Shown here: piece by piece, positions 8,727 to 16,303 of the stretch
Layout: each line of letters begins with the position of its first letter
How positions within the stretch are numbered: position 1 is the stretch's first letter
Source of the DNA: JAWWOL01 sp963797535
Lineage (GTDB): Bacteria > Actinomycetota > Actinomycetes > JAWWOL01
Direction of reading: 5' to 3'
DNA length: 64,000 bases
NCBI GenBank assembly: GCA_963797535.1
Contig: CAWCPQ010000001.1
Location: forward strand, 744,001-808,000
The notes under the pieces: generated by a model
The model's database searches: none
Seen by the model: the letters and a program-made list of their open reading frames with translations, nothing else
What the model was told of the DNA's origin: nothing
Translations under genes and position numbers: made by a program

Positions 8727-9497
8727 ATGCGCACCGTCCGCCTGATCGGCATCGGCGCCGGCAACCCGGAGTACGTGACCATGCAGGCGGTCAACGCGCT
8801 CAACGCGGTTGACGTCGTCTTCCTCATCGACAAGGGCGCTGTGAAGAGCGACCTGATCGCCGTGCGCAAGGAGATCTGCGACCGCTACATCCGCGACCCC
8901 GCCGGCTATCGCGTCGTCGAGATCCTCGACCCGCCCAGGGACCGGACGGCAGCGGCGTACGAGGGAGCGGTCGACGACTGGCGGGTGCGACGGGCCGAGC
9001 TGTTCGAGGCCGCGATCGTCGACAACGTCGGTCCGGACGGCAGCGGCGCGTTCCTGGTGTGGGGCGACCCGGCGCTCTACGACAGCACCATGAGCGTGAT
9101 CGACCACGTCCTGGGTCGCGGGATCGTGCTGTTCTCCTACGACGTCATCCCCGGCATCACCAGCATCCAGTCGCTGACGTCGGCGCATCGGCTGCCGCTG
9201 AACCGGACGGGGGAGTCCGTCCACGTCACCACCGGGCGCCAGCTCGCCGCCGGGATGCCGGCCGGGCAGGACAACGTGGTGGTGATGCTGGACGCCGGGC
9301 TCGCCTGCCGCGACTTCGACGACCCCGACCTGTGGATCTGGTGGGGTGCCTACCTCGGCACCGCTGACGAGGTGCTGATATCCGGACGGGTGGTCGACGT
9401 GGCCGGCGACATCGCCCGTACCAAGGCCGAGCTGCGTGCCCAGCACGGCTGGATCATGGACACCTACCTGTTGCGCAGGACGGTGACGGTCGTATGA
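8727..9497 (+). CDS. cobF: precorrin-6A synthase (deacetylating)
   Basis: A 256-residue tetrapyrrole methylase. CobF methylates C-1 of precorrin-5 and removes the acetyl group, giving precorrin-6A, the substrate of the adjacent CobK. The family start IGIGAGNPEYVTMQAVNALN is clear, followed by the SAM-binding FLVWGDPALYDSTM and a PGITSIQSL segment. The WIWWGAYLGTADEVLISGR stretch is also typical of CobF. The remaining cobalamin genes are not in this window. Confidence 0.93.
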   Translation: MRTVRLIGIGAGNPEYVTMQAVNALNAVDVVFLIDKGAVKSDLIAVRKEICDRYIRDPAGYRVVEILDPPRDRTAAAYEGAVDDWRVRRAELFEAAIVDNVGPDGSGAFLVWGDPALYDSTMSVIDHVLGRGIVLFSYDVIPGITSIQSLTSAHRLPLNRTGESVHVTTGRQLAAGMPAGQDNVVVMLDAGLACRDFDDPDLWIWWGAYLGTADEVLISGRVVDVAGDIARTKAELRAQHGWIMDTYLLRRTVTVV

Positions 9498-9508
9498 GCC
9501 GTTGATGA

Positions 9509-9542
9509 GAGAGCAGCCCGCTGGACCTGTTGCCGTGCTCTC
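9509..9542. promoter_or_regulatory. inverted repeat next to the response regulator start
   Basis: GAGAGCA (9509-9515) and TGCTCTC (9536-9542) form a perfect 7-bp inverted repeat with a 20-base spacer, ending on the base before the response regulator ATG. No Shine-Dalgarno sequence lies between. It could be an autoregulatory site or a hairpin in a short leader; no binding evidence exists. Confidence 0.35.
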
Positions 9543-10283
9543 ATGAGAACCGTGAAGATTCTCGTGGTCGAGGACGACGTACGGATGGCCGGGCTGCTGC
9601 GCAGGGGACTCACCGCGCAGGGCTGGCAGGTCGACAGCGTGGGCGAGGGTTCGACGGCCAGGGCCGCGGTGCTGTCGCAGCCGTACGACGCCGTCGTGTG
9701 CGACATCATGCTCCCCGGCCGGACCTCCGGGCTCGAGCTGTGCCGGCAGGTGCGCCGCGCCGGTGTCTGGACGCCCTTCCTGATGCTGACCGCCCGAACC
9801 GCGGTAGAGGACCGCGTCGCCGGCCTCGACGCGGGCGCCGACGACTACCTCACGAAGCCGTTCGCGTTCACCGAGCTGGTCGCCCGGCTGCGCGCCCTCG
9901 TTCGCCGCGGTGAGGTGGAGCGCCCCGCCGTGCTCACGGTTGGCCCGCTGAGCCTGGATTCCGTACGCCACGAGGTCACCTGCGACCAGGGCATCATCGA
10001 GCTCACCGCGCGTGAGTTCGCCCTCCTCGAGTACCTCATGCGCCGTCAGGGCGAAGTTGTCACACGCGGGGACATGCTCGACAACATCTGGGACTATGCC
10101 TACGACGGTCTGTCCAACGTGGTGGACGTCTACATCGGCTACCTGCGGCGCAAGCTGCGGCAGTACGGTCTGGAGAGCATGGTGCGCACCATTCGCGGTG
10201 TCGGCTACCGGATGGACCCGCCGGAGCACGCGGCCGATGGTGCGGTGGACTCGGTGACCCTGCCGGCAGACGCGCGGGTCTGA
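9543..10283 (+). CDS. OmpR/PhoB-family response regulator
   Basis: A 246-residue two-component regulator. The receiver domain (residues 4-118) has the acidic pair VVEDD, the phospho-acceptor Asp in VVCDIMLPG, the conserved Thr in MLTART and Lys in LTKPFAF. The C-terminal winged-helix DNA-binding domain (about 130-230) has ELTAREFALLEYLMRRQGEVV and SNVVDVYIGYLRRKL. It lies 3 bases upstream of its sensor kinase gene. The ATG is not preceded by a ribosome binding site, so the mRNA may be leaderless. Confidence 0.93.
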   Translation: MRTVKILVVEDDVRMAGLLRRGLTAQGWQVDSVGEGSTARAAVLSQPYDAVVCDIMLPGRTSGLELCRQVRRAGVWTPFLMLTARTAVEDRVAGLDAGADDYLTKPFAFTELVARLRALVRRGEVERPAVLTVGPLSLDSVRHEVTCDQGIIELTAREFALLEYLMRRQGEVVTRGDMLDNIWDYAYDGLSNVVDVYIGYLRRKLRQYGLESMVRTIRGVGYRMDPPEHAADGAVDSVTLPADARV

Positions 10284-10286
10284 GCC

Positions 10287-11645
10287 GTGCTCGACCGCCT
10301 CCCACTGAGGTGGCGTCTGGTGGTTGCCACTCTGGTCGGCACGATTGTCTTCGCCATCGGCTTCGGCGCCATCGCGCTGGTCGAGATCGAACGGTTGGAA
10401 AGCCACTCCATCGCTGCGGCGCTGCAGGAGCGTCTCGACCTCATCGAGCCCCAGGTTGCCGAGGACGGCAACCTCAAGGAGCTCGAGCTCTCGCCGCGTA
10501 CCGCCATCGGCCAGGTCGTGGGGCCGGACGGCCGGGTGCGCGACGCGACGGCCAGCCTGCTCCACCAGGACGCGATCATCGGCGTCGACCGGATCCGTGA
10601 CCAACCCGGCGGGATCTCCCAGACGGTGGAGCTCAACCACTCGAAGATCGCGGTACGGGGGGTCAAGGTGCCGCTCGCAGCCAAGGGTGCAAGTCCCGCC
10701 GGCATCGGCGCCCTGATCGTGGGGGTCGACTCCGAGGGCTTCGAGGCTGCGGGACACCAGCTGCGCGAGATCTTGTTCATCGGCTTGGCCTTCATCGTGC
10801 CGCTGGCCGGACTGCTGGCATGGCTGCTCGCCGGTCGCGCGCTGCGTACGGTGTCGGAGCTGACCGAGGAGGCTGAGGCGGTCGGGCTGTCCGACATCGG
10901 CAGGGGCCTCGACGTCGCGGCCGGTGACCCCGAGCTGGCCCGGCTGGTGGCAGCGCTCGACCGCATGCTGGCCAGGGTCGCGGCGGGTCTGGAACGGGAG
11001 CGTCGGTTTGCCGCTGACGCCAGCCACCGGTTGCGCACGCCACTGGCGACGCTGCGGGCCGAGGCGGAGCTCGCGCTGCTGGAAGGCGACACGCAGAGCA
11101 TGAAGGAGGCGCTGCGGCGGGTGATCGATGATGCGGACGACCTCGGGGACCTGGTCAACCGGCTGCTTGCCGCCCACACCGCCAGGCGCTCGGAGTCGGT
11201 GCCGGTGTCCACAGCGCTCGCAACGGCGGCCGAGCGGTGGGAACGGCAGGTGGCCGCCAGCGGCTCGCAGCTCGCGATCAACCTCGCCCCGATCGCGGAG
11301 GACTTCCGTTCGGTCGATCCGCACCTGCTGCGCACGGTGATCGATCCCCTCGTCGAGAACGCTGCACAGCACGGCCGGGCGGCCGGCATTGTGACGATGC
11401 AGGTTGCCGCCCCCAACGGATCGTTGCAGGTCCGGGTCGTCGACGAAGGCCCCGGAGTCGATCCGGAGGTACGGGCACGGTTGTTCCAGCCGTGGGTCAC
11501 CTCACGGGCCGAGCGCGGGGGTGCTGGGCTCGGCCTCTGGCTGTCGCAGGAGGCGGCCAGGGCTGCCGGCGGAGACGTCGAGCTGGTAGGTGAGCAAGCC
11601 GGAGCAACCTGCTTCGAGGCACGCCTGCCGCTGCCCTCCAGCTAA
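10287..11645 (+). CDS. two-component sensor histidine kinase
   Basis: A 452-residue membrane kinase, cognate partner of the preceding regulator. Transmembrane helix 1 is at about residues 9-30, an extracytoplasmic sensor domain runs to about 150, helix 2 is LFIGLAFIVPLAGLLAWLL (about 158-178), followed by HAMP. The H-box is FAADASHRLRTPLATL; the ATPase domain has the N-box DPLVENAAQHG, G1 DEGPGV and G2 GGAGLGLWL. All catalytic motifs are intact. The start is GTG at 10287. The signal is unknown; neither neighbour suggests one. Confidence 0.92.
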   Translation: MLDRLPLRWRLVVATLVGTIVFAIGFGAIALVEIERLESHSIAAALQERLDLIEPQVAEDGNLKELELSPRTAIGQVVGPDGRVRDATASLLHQDAIIGVDRIRDQPGGISQTVELNHSKIAVRGVKVPLAAKGASPAGIGALIVGVDSEGFEAAGHQLREILFIGLAFIVPLAGLLAWLLAGRALRTVSELTEEAEAVGLSDIGRGLDVAAGDPELARLVAALDRMLARVAAGLERERRFAADASHRLRTPLATLRAEAELALLEGDTQSMKEALRRVIDDADDLGDLVNRLLAAHTARRSESVPVSTALATAAERWERQVAASGSQLAINLAPIAEDFRSVDPHLLRTVIDPLVENAAQHGRAAGIVTMQVAAPNGSLQVRVVDEGPGVDPEVRARLFQPWVTSRAERGGAGLGLWLSQEAARAAGGDVELVGEQAGATCFEARLPLPSS

Positions 11646-12022
11646 TCGGGCGCTGCCAGCCGTTGCACGTCCCGAAGTAGCGCCATGCATGCATTGGCAC
11701 CGCGCGGGCAAATGCCTGTCAACAAAACCTCGCCCCGATGCGAAGTTGCGTTGAGCGCAGTCGAGAATGACGGACAGCCGGTGGCTGTCGAGCCGGGCCT
11801 GGCCGGGAGCGGCGCAGACCAGGAGCCAGCACTGCAGCCCGCCGGGGTCGTGACGGTGCGGGCCCGCACCCACTTCGACGCGACGGTGATGGCGGCAGGG
11901 TACGAACGGCTGTACCGGCACCTGTGCTGGGAAGTTCGCAAGCAACAGGTCATCGCGCCCGCCAGGGCAGGGGCACCGGCGGGCATCGCTCAAGGAGTGG
12001 GACCCGGCTGCCGATGAAGGTG
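11646..12022. other. about 375 bp without a supported gene
   Basis: Both strands contain open frames of about 110 codons, the best on the plus strand at 11685-12017, whose second half has fairly good codon bias. None has a recognisable protein or ribosome binding site. It may contain a decayed gene and the upstream part of the MarR operon promoter. Confidence 0.35.
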
Positions 12023-12059
12023 CTATGCTTGTAGCAAGCAACTAGTTCCCCGAGCATAG
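12023..12059 (+). promoter_or_regulatory. promoter and operator of the marR-efflux operon
   Basis: The palindrome TGCTTG-TAG-CAAGCA (12026-12040) overlaps a -10-like TATGCT preceded by TGC (extended -10, 12021-12029). A second, outer inverted repeat CTATGCT (12023-12029) and AGCATAG (12053-12059) brackets it, ending 8 bases before the GTG start. This is the expected place for a MarR repressor to occlude RNA polymerase and autoregulate. Confidence 0.65.
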
Positions 12060-12067
12060 GACTACCG

Positions 12068-12538
12068 GTGCCCGACTACACCGATGAGATCGGCCGCGAG
12101 CTGATCACGCTGATTCGCGGCACCAAGGACCTGCACCAGGTGCTGCACCAGCACGGCCGTACCCGCTTGGCGGTCGACCCGCCCGCGTTCGCACTGCTGG
12201 CACGCATCGCTGAGCTGGGCCCGATCCGGCCGTCCGCGCTCGCCGGCTGCCTCTACCTCGACTTGTCGACCATCAGCCGGCAGCTCCAGGACCTCGAGGG
12301 TGCTGGTTGGGTGGCCCGCGAGCGCGACCCGCTCGATGGTCGCGCCTCGCTGGTGCGCATCACGCCGCAGGGGAACGCCGTCGTTGCCGAGGGCTACCAG
12401 CAGCGCAAGGAGTCGCTCACTCAGTTGCTCGCCGGCTGGACCGACGACGAGCGCCGTTCGCTGTCAGAGCAGTTCCATCGATTCAACGAAGCCGTAGCCG
12501 CCTTCCGTACAGCAGCACAGACCCAGGAGATCGCGTGA
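12068..12538 (+). CDS. MarR-family transcriptional regulator
   Basis: A 156-residue winged-helix regulator. Helices LALL-type and the recognition region LAGCLYLDLSTISRQLQDLEGAGWV are followed by the wing RERDPLDGRASLVRIT, then a C-terminal dimerisation helix (ESLTQLLAGWTDDERRSLSEQF). It starts with GTG just after a strong palindromic operator, and its stop overlaps the start of an efflux pump gene by 4 bases (GTGA). The arrangement fits a drug-responsive repressor of the pump. Confidence 0.9.
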   Translation: MPDYTDEIGRELITLIRGTKDLHQVLHQHGRTRLAVDPPAFALLARIAELGPIRPSALAGCLYLDLSTISRQLQDLEGAGWVARERDPLDGRASLVRITPQGNAVVAEGYQQRKESLTQLLAGWTDDERRSLSEQFHRFNEAVAAFRTAAQTQEIA

Positions 12539-14232
12539 CCAGCACCAGTACCAGCCCCAGCGTCGCAGCCCCCCTGCCGAGGGGAGGCGTGCTGACGCAC
12601 AAGCAGATCATGACGATCCTGACCGGCCTGTTGCTCGGCATGTTCCTGGCGGCGCTCGACCAGACCATCGTCGCCACCGCCATGCGGACCATCTCCGACC
12701 GGCTCGACGGCTTGACCGCGCAGGCGTGGGTGACCACGGCCTACCTGATCACGTCGACAGTCTCGACTCCGTTGTACGGAAAGCTGTCGGACATGTACGG
12801 CCGCAAGCCGTTCTACATGTTCGCGATCAGCGTCTTCGTCGTCGGTTCCATGCTCTGCGGCACGGCGCACTCCATCTACGAGCTCGCTGCCTACCGCGGC
12901 CTGCAGGGCATCGGCGCCGGTGGTCTGATGTCGCTGGCGTTCGCCATCGTCGGCGACATCGTGCCGCCCCGTGAGCGTGGCCGTTACCAGGCCTACTTCA
13001 TGGGCGTCTTCGCCAGCGCGTCCGTCCTCGGCCCGGTGCTCGGCGGCTTCCTCGCCGGGCAGTCGACCATCCTCGGCATCGCCGGCTGGCGCTGGATCTT
13101 CTACATCAACGTGCCGATCGGCATCGTCGCCCTTGTCGTCGTCTTCAGGGTCCTCAACCTGCCGCACACCCGCTCGATGGCGCGCATCGACTACTTCGGC
13201 GCCCTGTTCCTGACCGTCGGCATCGTCCCGTTGCTGATCGTGGCCGAGAAGGGCAACGCCTGGGGCTGGGGCTCCGCGACCTCGCTGGCCTACATCATCG
13301 GCGGCGTCGTCTCCCTGATCCTGTTCATCATCCGCGAGCACCGCGTGGGCGACGACGCGATCCTGCCGCTGCGGTTCTTCCACAACTCGGTGTTCTCCGT
13401 CACCAGCGTGATGGCGTTCCTCGTCGGCGCCGCCATGTTCGGTGGCCTGTCGGCGATCCCGCTCTACCTGCAGATCGTCAAGGGCGAGAGCCCGACCAAG
13501 GCCGGCCTGCTCCTGATCCCGCTGATGGTCGGCATCATGACGGCGTCGTTCACCTCGGGCCGGATCATGATGAAGACGGGTCGCTACAAGGTCTTCCCGA
13601 TCATCGGCAGCATCTGCCTGTTCATCGCGATGCTGACCTTCTCGACCCTGCACGTGAACACGCCGCTCCCGGTCGCGTCGCTCTACATGCTGATCATGGG
13701 CTGCGGCCTTGGTCTGACCATGCAGACGCTGATCGTCGCGGTCCAGAACGCCATGCCGCCCAAGGACATGGGCGTCGTCACCGGTGCCAACACGTTCTTC
13801 CGGTCCATGGGTGGCACCTTCGGCACCGCGATCTTCCTGTCGATCCTGTTCAACTCGATCGGCGGCAAGATCCAGAACCGCTTCGCCTCGTTGACCAAGA
13901 CGGACCCGCAAGGCCTCGCGGCTGCCAGGCAGTCCCTGACGGCGGCTCAGCAGCAGAAGCTGCAGGCCTCCGGCGGCGGTAACTCCTCGGCGCTGAACGA
14001 CTCCGGCTTCATCTCCGGCCTGCCCCACGTGATCCGCAACGTGTTCCTGCACGGCTTCGCCGACTCGATGCACACCGTGTTCATCGTGGCGGCGCTGCTG
14101 ATGATCCCGACCGTGATCCTGTCGTTCTTCGTCAAGGAGGTCGCGTTGCGCACCCAGGCCGGCCTGGCCGCCGCCAAGTCCGAAGAGGCGGCTCAGGCGG
14201 ACCTCGCCAGTGCCGAAGGGGCCGTGGTCTAG
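12535..14232 (+). CDS. DHA2-family MDR transporter (EmrB/QacA type)
   Basis: A 565-residue proton-driven multidrug efflux protein of the major facilitator superfamily with about 14 transmembrane segments. The first segment carries LGMFLAALDQTIVATAMRTI (motif D1 with Asp), motif A is GKLSDMYGRKPFYM, and motif C-like glycine/proline residues are in VLGPVLGGFLAG. A long loop near residues 450-500 (QQQKLQASGGGNSS) precedes the last segment. Start GTG at 12535 overlaps the marR stop; the longer open frame upstream is inside marR. Substrates are unknown. Confidence 0.92.
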   Translation: MTSTSTSPSVAAPLPRGGVLTHKQIMTILTGLLLGMFLAALDQTIVATAMRTISDRLDGLTAQAWVTTAYLITSTVSTPLYGKLSDMYGRKPFYMFAISVFVVGSMLCGTAHSIYELAAYRGLQGIGAGGLMSLAFAIVGDIVPPRERGRYQAYFMGVFASASVLGPVLGGFLAGQSTILGIAGWRWIFYINVPIGIVALVVVFRVLNLPHTRSMARIDYFGALFLTVGIVPLLIVAEKGNAWGWGSATSLAYIIGGVVSLILFIIREHRVGDDAILPLRFFHNSVFSVTSVMAFLVGAAMFGGLSAIPLYLQIVKGESPTKAGLLLIPLMVGIMTASFTSGRIMMKTGRYKVFPIIGSICLFIAMLTFSTLHVNTPLPVASLYMLIMGCGLGLTMQTLIVAVQNAMPPKDMGVVTGANTFFRSMGGTFGTAIFLSILFNSIGGKIQNRFASLTKTDPQGLAAARQSLTAAQQQKLQASGGGNSSALNDSGFISGLPHVIRNVFLHGFADSMHTVFIVAALLMIPTVILSFFVKEVALRTQAGLAAAKSEEAAQADLASAEGAVV

Positions 14233-14242
14233 CCAGCCGGGC

Positions 14243-14818
14243 TCAGGGCTCCACCGCGTCGAGGACGGTGATGATCTCCTTCGTCACCTCGTCGGGCGTC
14301 AGCATGGCGTCGACCCGGTAGAGCAGGCCGCGTTGCTCGTAGTAGTCGACGAGCGGCGCGGTCTGCTCGGCGAAGACCCGTAGCCGGTGGGCGATCACCT
14401 CGGCCGTGTCGTCCATGCGGCCCTCGAGCTGAGCCCTGGCGAGCATCCGCCCGACGAGCGCGTCGGAACCGCCGTCGTCGAGGTAGACCGCGGCGTGGGC
14501 CGTGACCCCCGCGTCGGTGGCGAGGGTGAACGCGGCCTCGGCCTGAGCCACCGTACGAGGAAAGCCGTCGAGCACGTAGCCGCCGTTGTGGGCCGCCTCG
14601 ATGACCCGGCCCCAGAGCAGCTCGACGATCAGGTCGTCGGGGACGAGGTTGCCGCTGTTCAGATAGCCCTGCACCCGTTGCCCGATCTCGGTGTTGGCGT
14701 CGAGCTCCGCCCGTAGGGTGTCGCCGGACGAGATGTGGACAACGCCGTAGTGGGCAGCGATCCGGGTCGCCTGGGTGCCCTTGCCCGAACCGGGAGGACC
14801 GAAGATGACGACCCGCAC
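14243..14818 (-). CDS. adk: adenylate kinase (short-lid type)
   Basis: A 191-residue nucleoside monophosphate kinase, AMP + ATP to 2 ADP. P-loop IFGPPGSGKGTQ, the AMP-binding HISSGDTLRAEL, VLDGFPRTVAQA and the arginine-rich ARAQLEGRMDDTAEVIAHRLRVF are all present. The lid is the short form without zinc cysteines. In most actinobacteria the housekeeping adk is next to secY and map in the ribosomal protein region; here it is isolated, so it may be a second copy. It converges with the efflux gene. Confidence 0.88.
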   Translation of the reverse strand: MRVVIFGPPGSGKGTQATRIAAHYGVVHISSGDTLRAELDANTEIGQRVQGYLNSGNLVPDDLIVELLWGRVIEAAHNGGYVLDGFPRTVAQAEAAFTLATDAGVTAHAAVYLDDGGSDALVGRMLARAQLEGRMDDTAEVIAHRLRVFAEQTAPLVDYYEQRGLLYRVDAMLTPDEVTKEIITVLDAVEP

Positions 14819-14872
14819 GTGATGTTCCGCCTCTCGCGACAGCGCCGAGGAGGTCGGCGGCTCCTGTCGATG

Positions 14873-16264
14873 CTAGAGGTTGTCCGACGCCGGGTTGGGC
14901 AGCGGGGCCTGCAGGCCCGCGATGATGGGTCCGAGCTGGTTGCAGATCATTCGCGCGCGCCGGATCTCGGTACGGGTCCAGGCGCGGTCCTCACTGGTGT
15001 AGACCTCGAGCAAGCCGATCGGGATCTCCCGCGAGCTGACCGGCAGCACGAGGACGGACCGGAAGCCGAGGTGGGCGAGGACCGATCGCTCGGACGGGTC
15101 GGCACCGGGATCGTCGCGCAGCACCTGCGCAATCTCCTGGCGCTCCATGACCCAGTGCGTCAGCGGGTAGTCGGCGATCCGGAACGACTCCCCGGTCGCG
15201 GCCCAGCCCTGGTCGCTGACGGTGTAGAGCCGGCCGTCGAGGCCGTCGAGGCTCGACAGGACCACCTTGTCGGCGTGCAACATCGCTGCCACCGGGTGGA
15301 CGACCTGGGCCAGGTCGTGCCGGGAGCTGACCGTGGTCAGCCACTGGCTCAGAGCCTCCATCCGCTGGTCGCCGTCCTGGCCGCGGAAAGCGTCGGAGGC
15401 AGGCCTGCCGGCCAGGGCTTGCGCCATCGCCGTGCGGCACAGGGCTGCCGCGTCGTCGGCCACCTCCGACCAGCCGTCGGCGGGCCGCCCCAGCAGGTGG
15501 CCCTGACCGAGGGTGACGTCGAGGTCGGCGAGGGTGAGCAGCTCGCCAGCGGTCTCGATGCCCTCGGCGCAGATCTGGGCACCGGTGCGTGAGGCGAACC
15601 GTACGAGAGCCTCCACGAGGGCGATCTTGGCCGGGTCGGTCTCGAGCCCCCCGACCAGTGCCTTGTCCAGCTTGATGATGTCGGGCTTGATCGCGAGCAT
15701 CCGCTGCAGCCCGGCATAACCGGCGCCGGTGTCATCGACGGCGATGCGGGCCCCGCGGCTACGCAGGTCTGCCAGGACCGACTGCAGCGGGCCGCCCTCG
15801 AGGTTGTGATCCTGCTCGGTGATCTCGATGACGAGGTTGGTCAGGTCGTCGGGGAGCAGGTCGAGCACGTCGGAGCTGATCAGGGCGGAGGGGCTCGCGT
15901 TGAACGAGAGGTAGCGCCCGGCCGGCCGGTCCGGTGCGGCCAGGGCGAGGGCCACGGCCTTTGCCTGCAGCTGGCTGCCGAGGCCGAACCGCCGCGCCTG
16001 CGCGAACCACACCGGCACCGTACGAAAGGTCGTGGAGCGAAACCGGCTGAGTGCTTCGTAGCCGGCGATGCGCCCGGTGGCCAGCTCGACGATCGGCTGA
16101 AACACCATGGCCAGCGCGGTCGGGCTGTTGAGGACGTCCTCGATGTCGTGACGCGACCGCGCCCGCCGCGCTGTGGTCTGTGCCGGCAGGTGGCGGACCA
16201 TCGGGCCGGAATGATCGCTGCTCTGCACGACACACCTCCCGGCCGCTTGCTCGTCGCGCGGCAC
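14873..16264 (-). CDS. EAL-GAF protein, probable c-di-GMP phosphodiesterase
   Basis: A 463-residue cytosolic protein. The EAL domain (about residues 45-265) retains the catalytic set: GYEALSRF, Asn in SFNASPSAL, VIEITEQD, DDTGAGYAGL, the Lys in IIKLDKALV, EGIETAGEL and GQGHLLGRP. It should hydrolyse c-di-GMP to pGpG. A GAF-like domain (about 295-450) follows, with PVSSREIPIGLLEVYT, suggesting small-molecule control. The GTG at 16264 is preceded by AAAAGGAG at good spacing. It is divergent from tldD with 39 bases between the starts. No GGDEF domain is present. Confidence 0.88.
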   Translation of the reverse strand: MPRDEQAAGRCVVQSSDHSGPMVRHLPAQTTARRARSRHDIEDVLNSPTALAMVFQPIVELATGRIAGYEALSRFRSTTFRTVPVWFAQARRFGLGSQLQAKAVALALAAPDRPAGRYLSFNASPSALISSDVLDLLPDDLTNLVIEITEQDHNLEGGPLQSVLADLRSRGARIAVDDTGAGYAGLQRMLAIKPDIIKLDKALVGGLETDPAKIALVEALVRFASRTGAQICAEGIETAGELLTLADLDVTLGQGHLLGRPADGWSEVADDAAALCRTAMAQALAGRPASDAFRGQDGDQRMEALSQWLTTVSSRHDLAQVVHPVAAMLHADKVVLSSLDGLDGRLYTVSDQGWAATGESFRIADYPLTHWVMERQEIAQVLRDDPGADPSERSVLAHLGFRSVLVLPVSSREIPIGLLEVYTSEDRAWTRTEIRRARMICNQLGPIIAGLQAPLPNPASDNL

Positions 16265-16303
16265 ATTACTCCTTTTGGATCAGTCACGGCATAGGTTGGA
16301 CAC

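Noticed and set aside
8709..11372. Minus-strand open frame of more than 880 codons upstream of cobK
   Set aside because: It is antisense to cobF, the response regulator and the histidine kinase, which have clear conserved motifs. The translation is low-complexity and unlike any family; only the cobK part is real.
11685..12017. 110-codon plus-strand open frame before the MarR operator
   Set aside because: No ribosome binding site and no recognisable protein; codon bias is acceptable only in the second half, so it is noted only as unexplained DNA.
12421..14073. 550-codon minus-strand open frame
   Set aside because: Antisense shadow of the MFS efflux gene; the translation is rich in His, Asp, Gln and Arg, as expected from the mirror frame of high-GC coding DNA.
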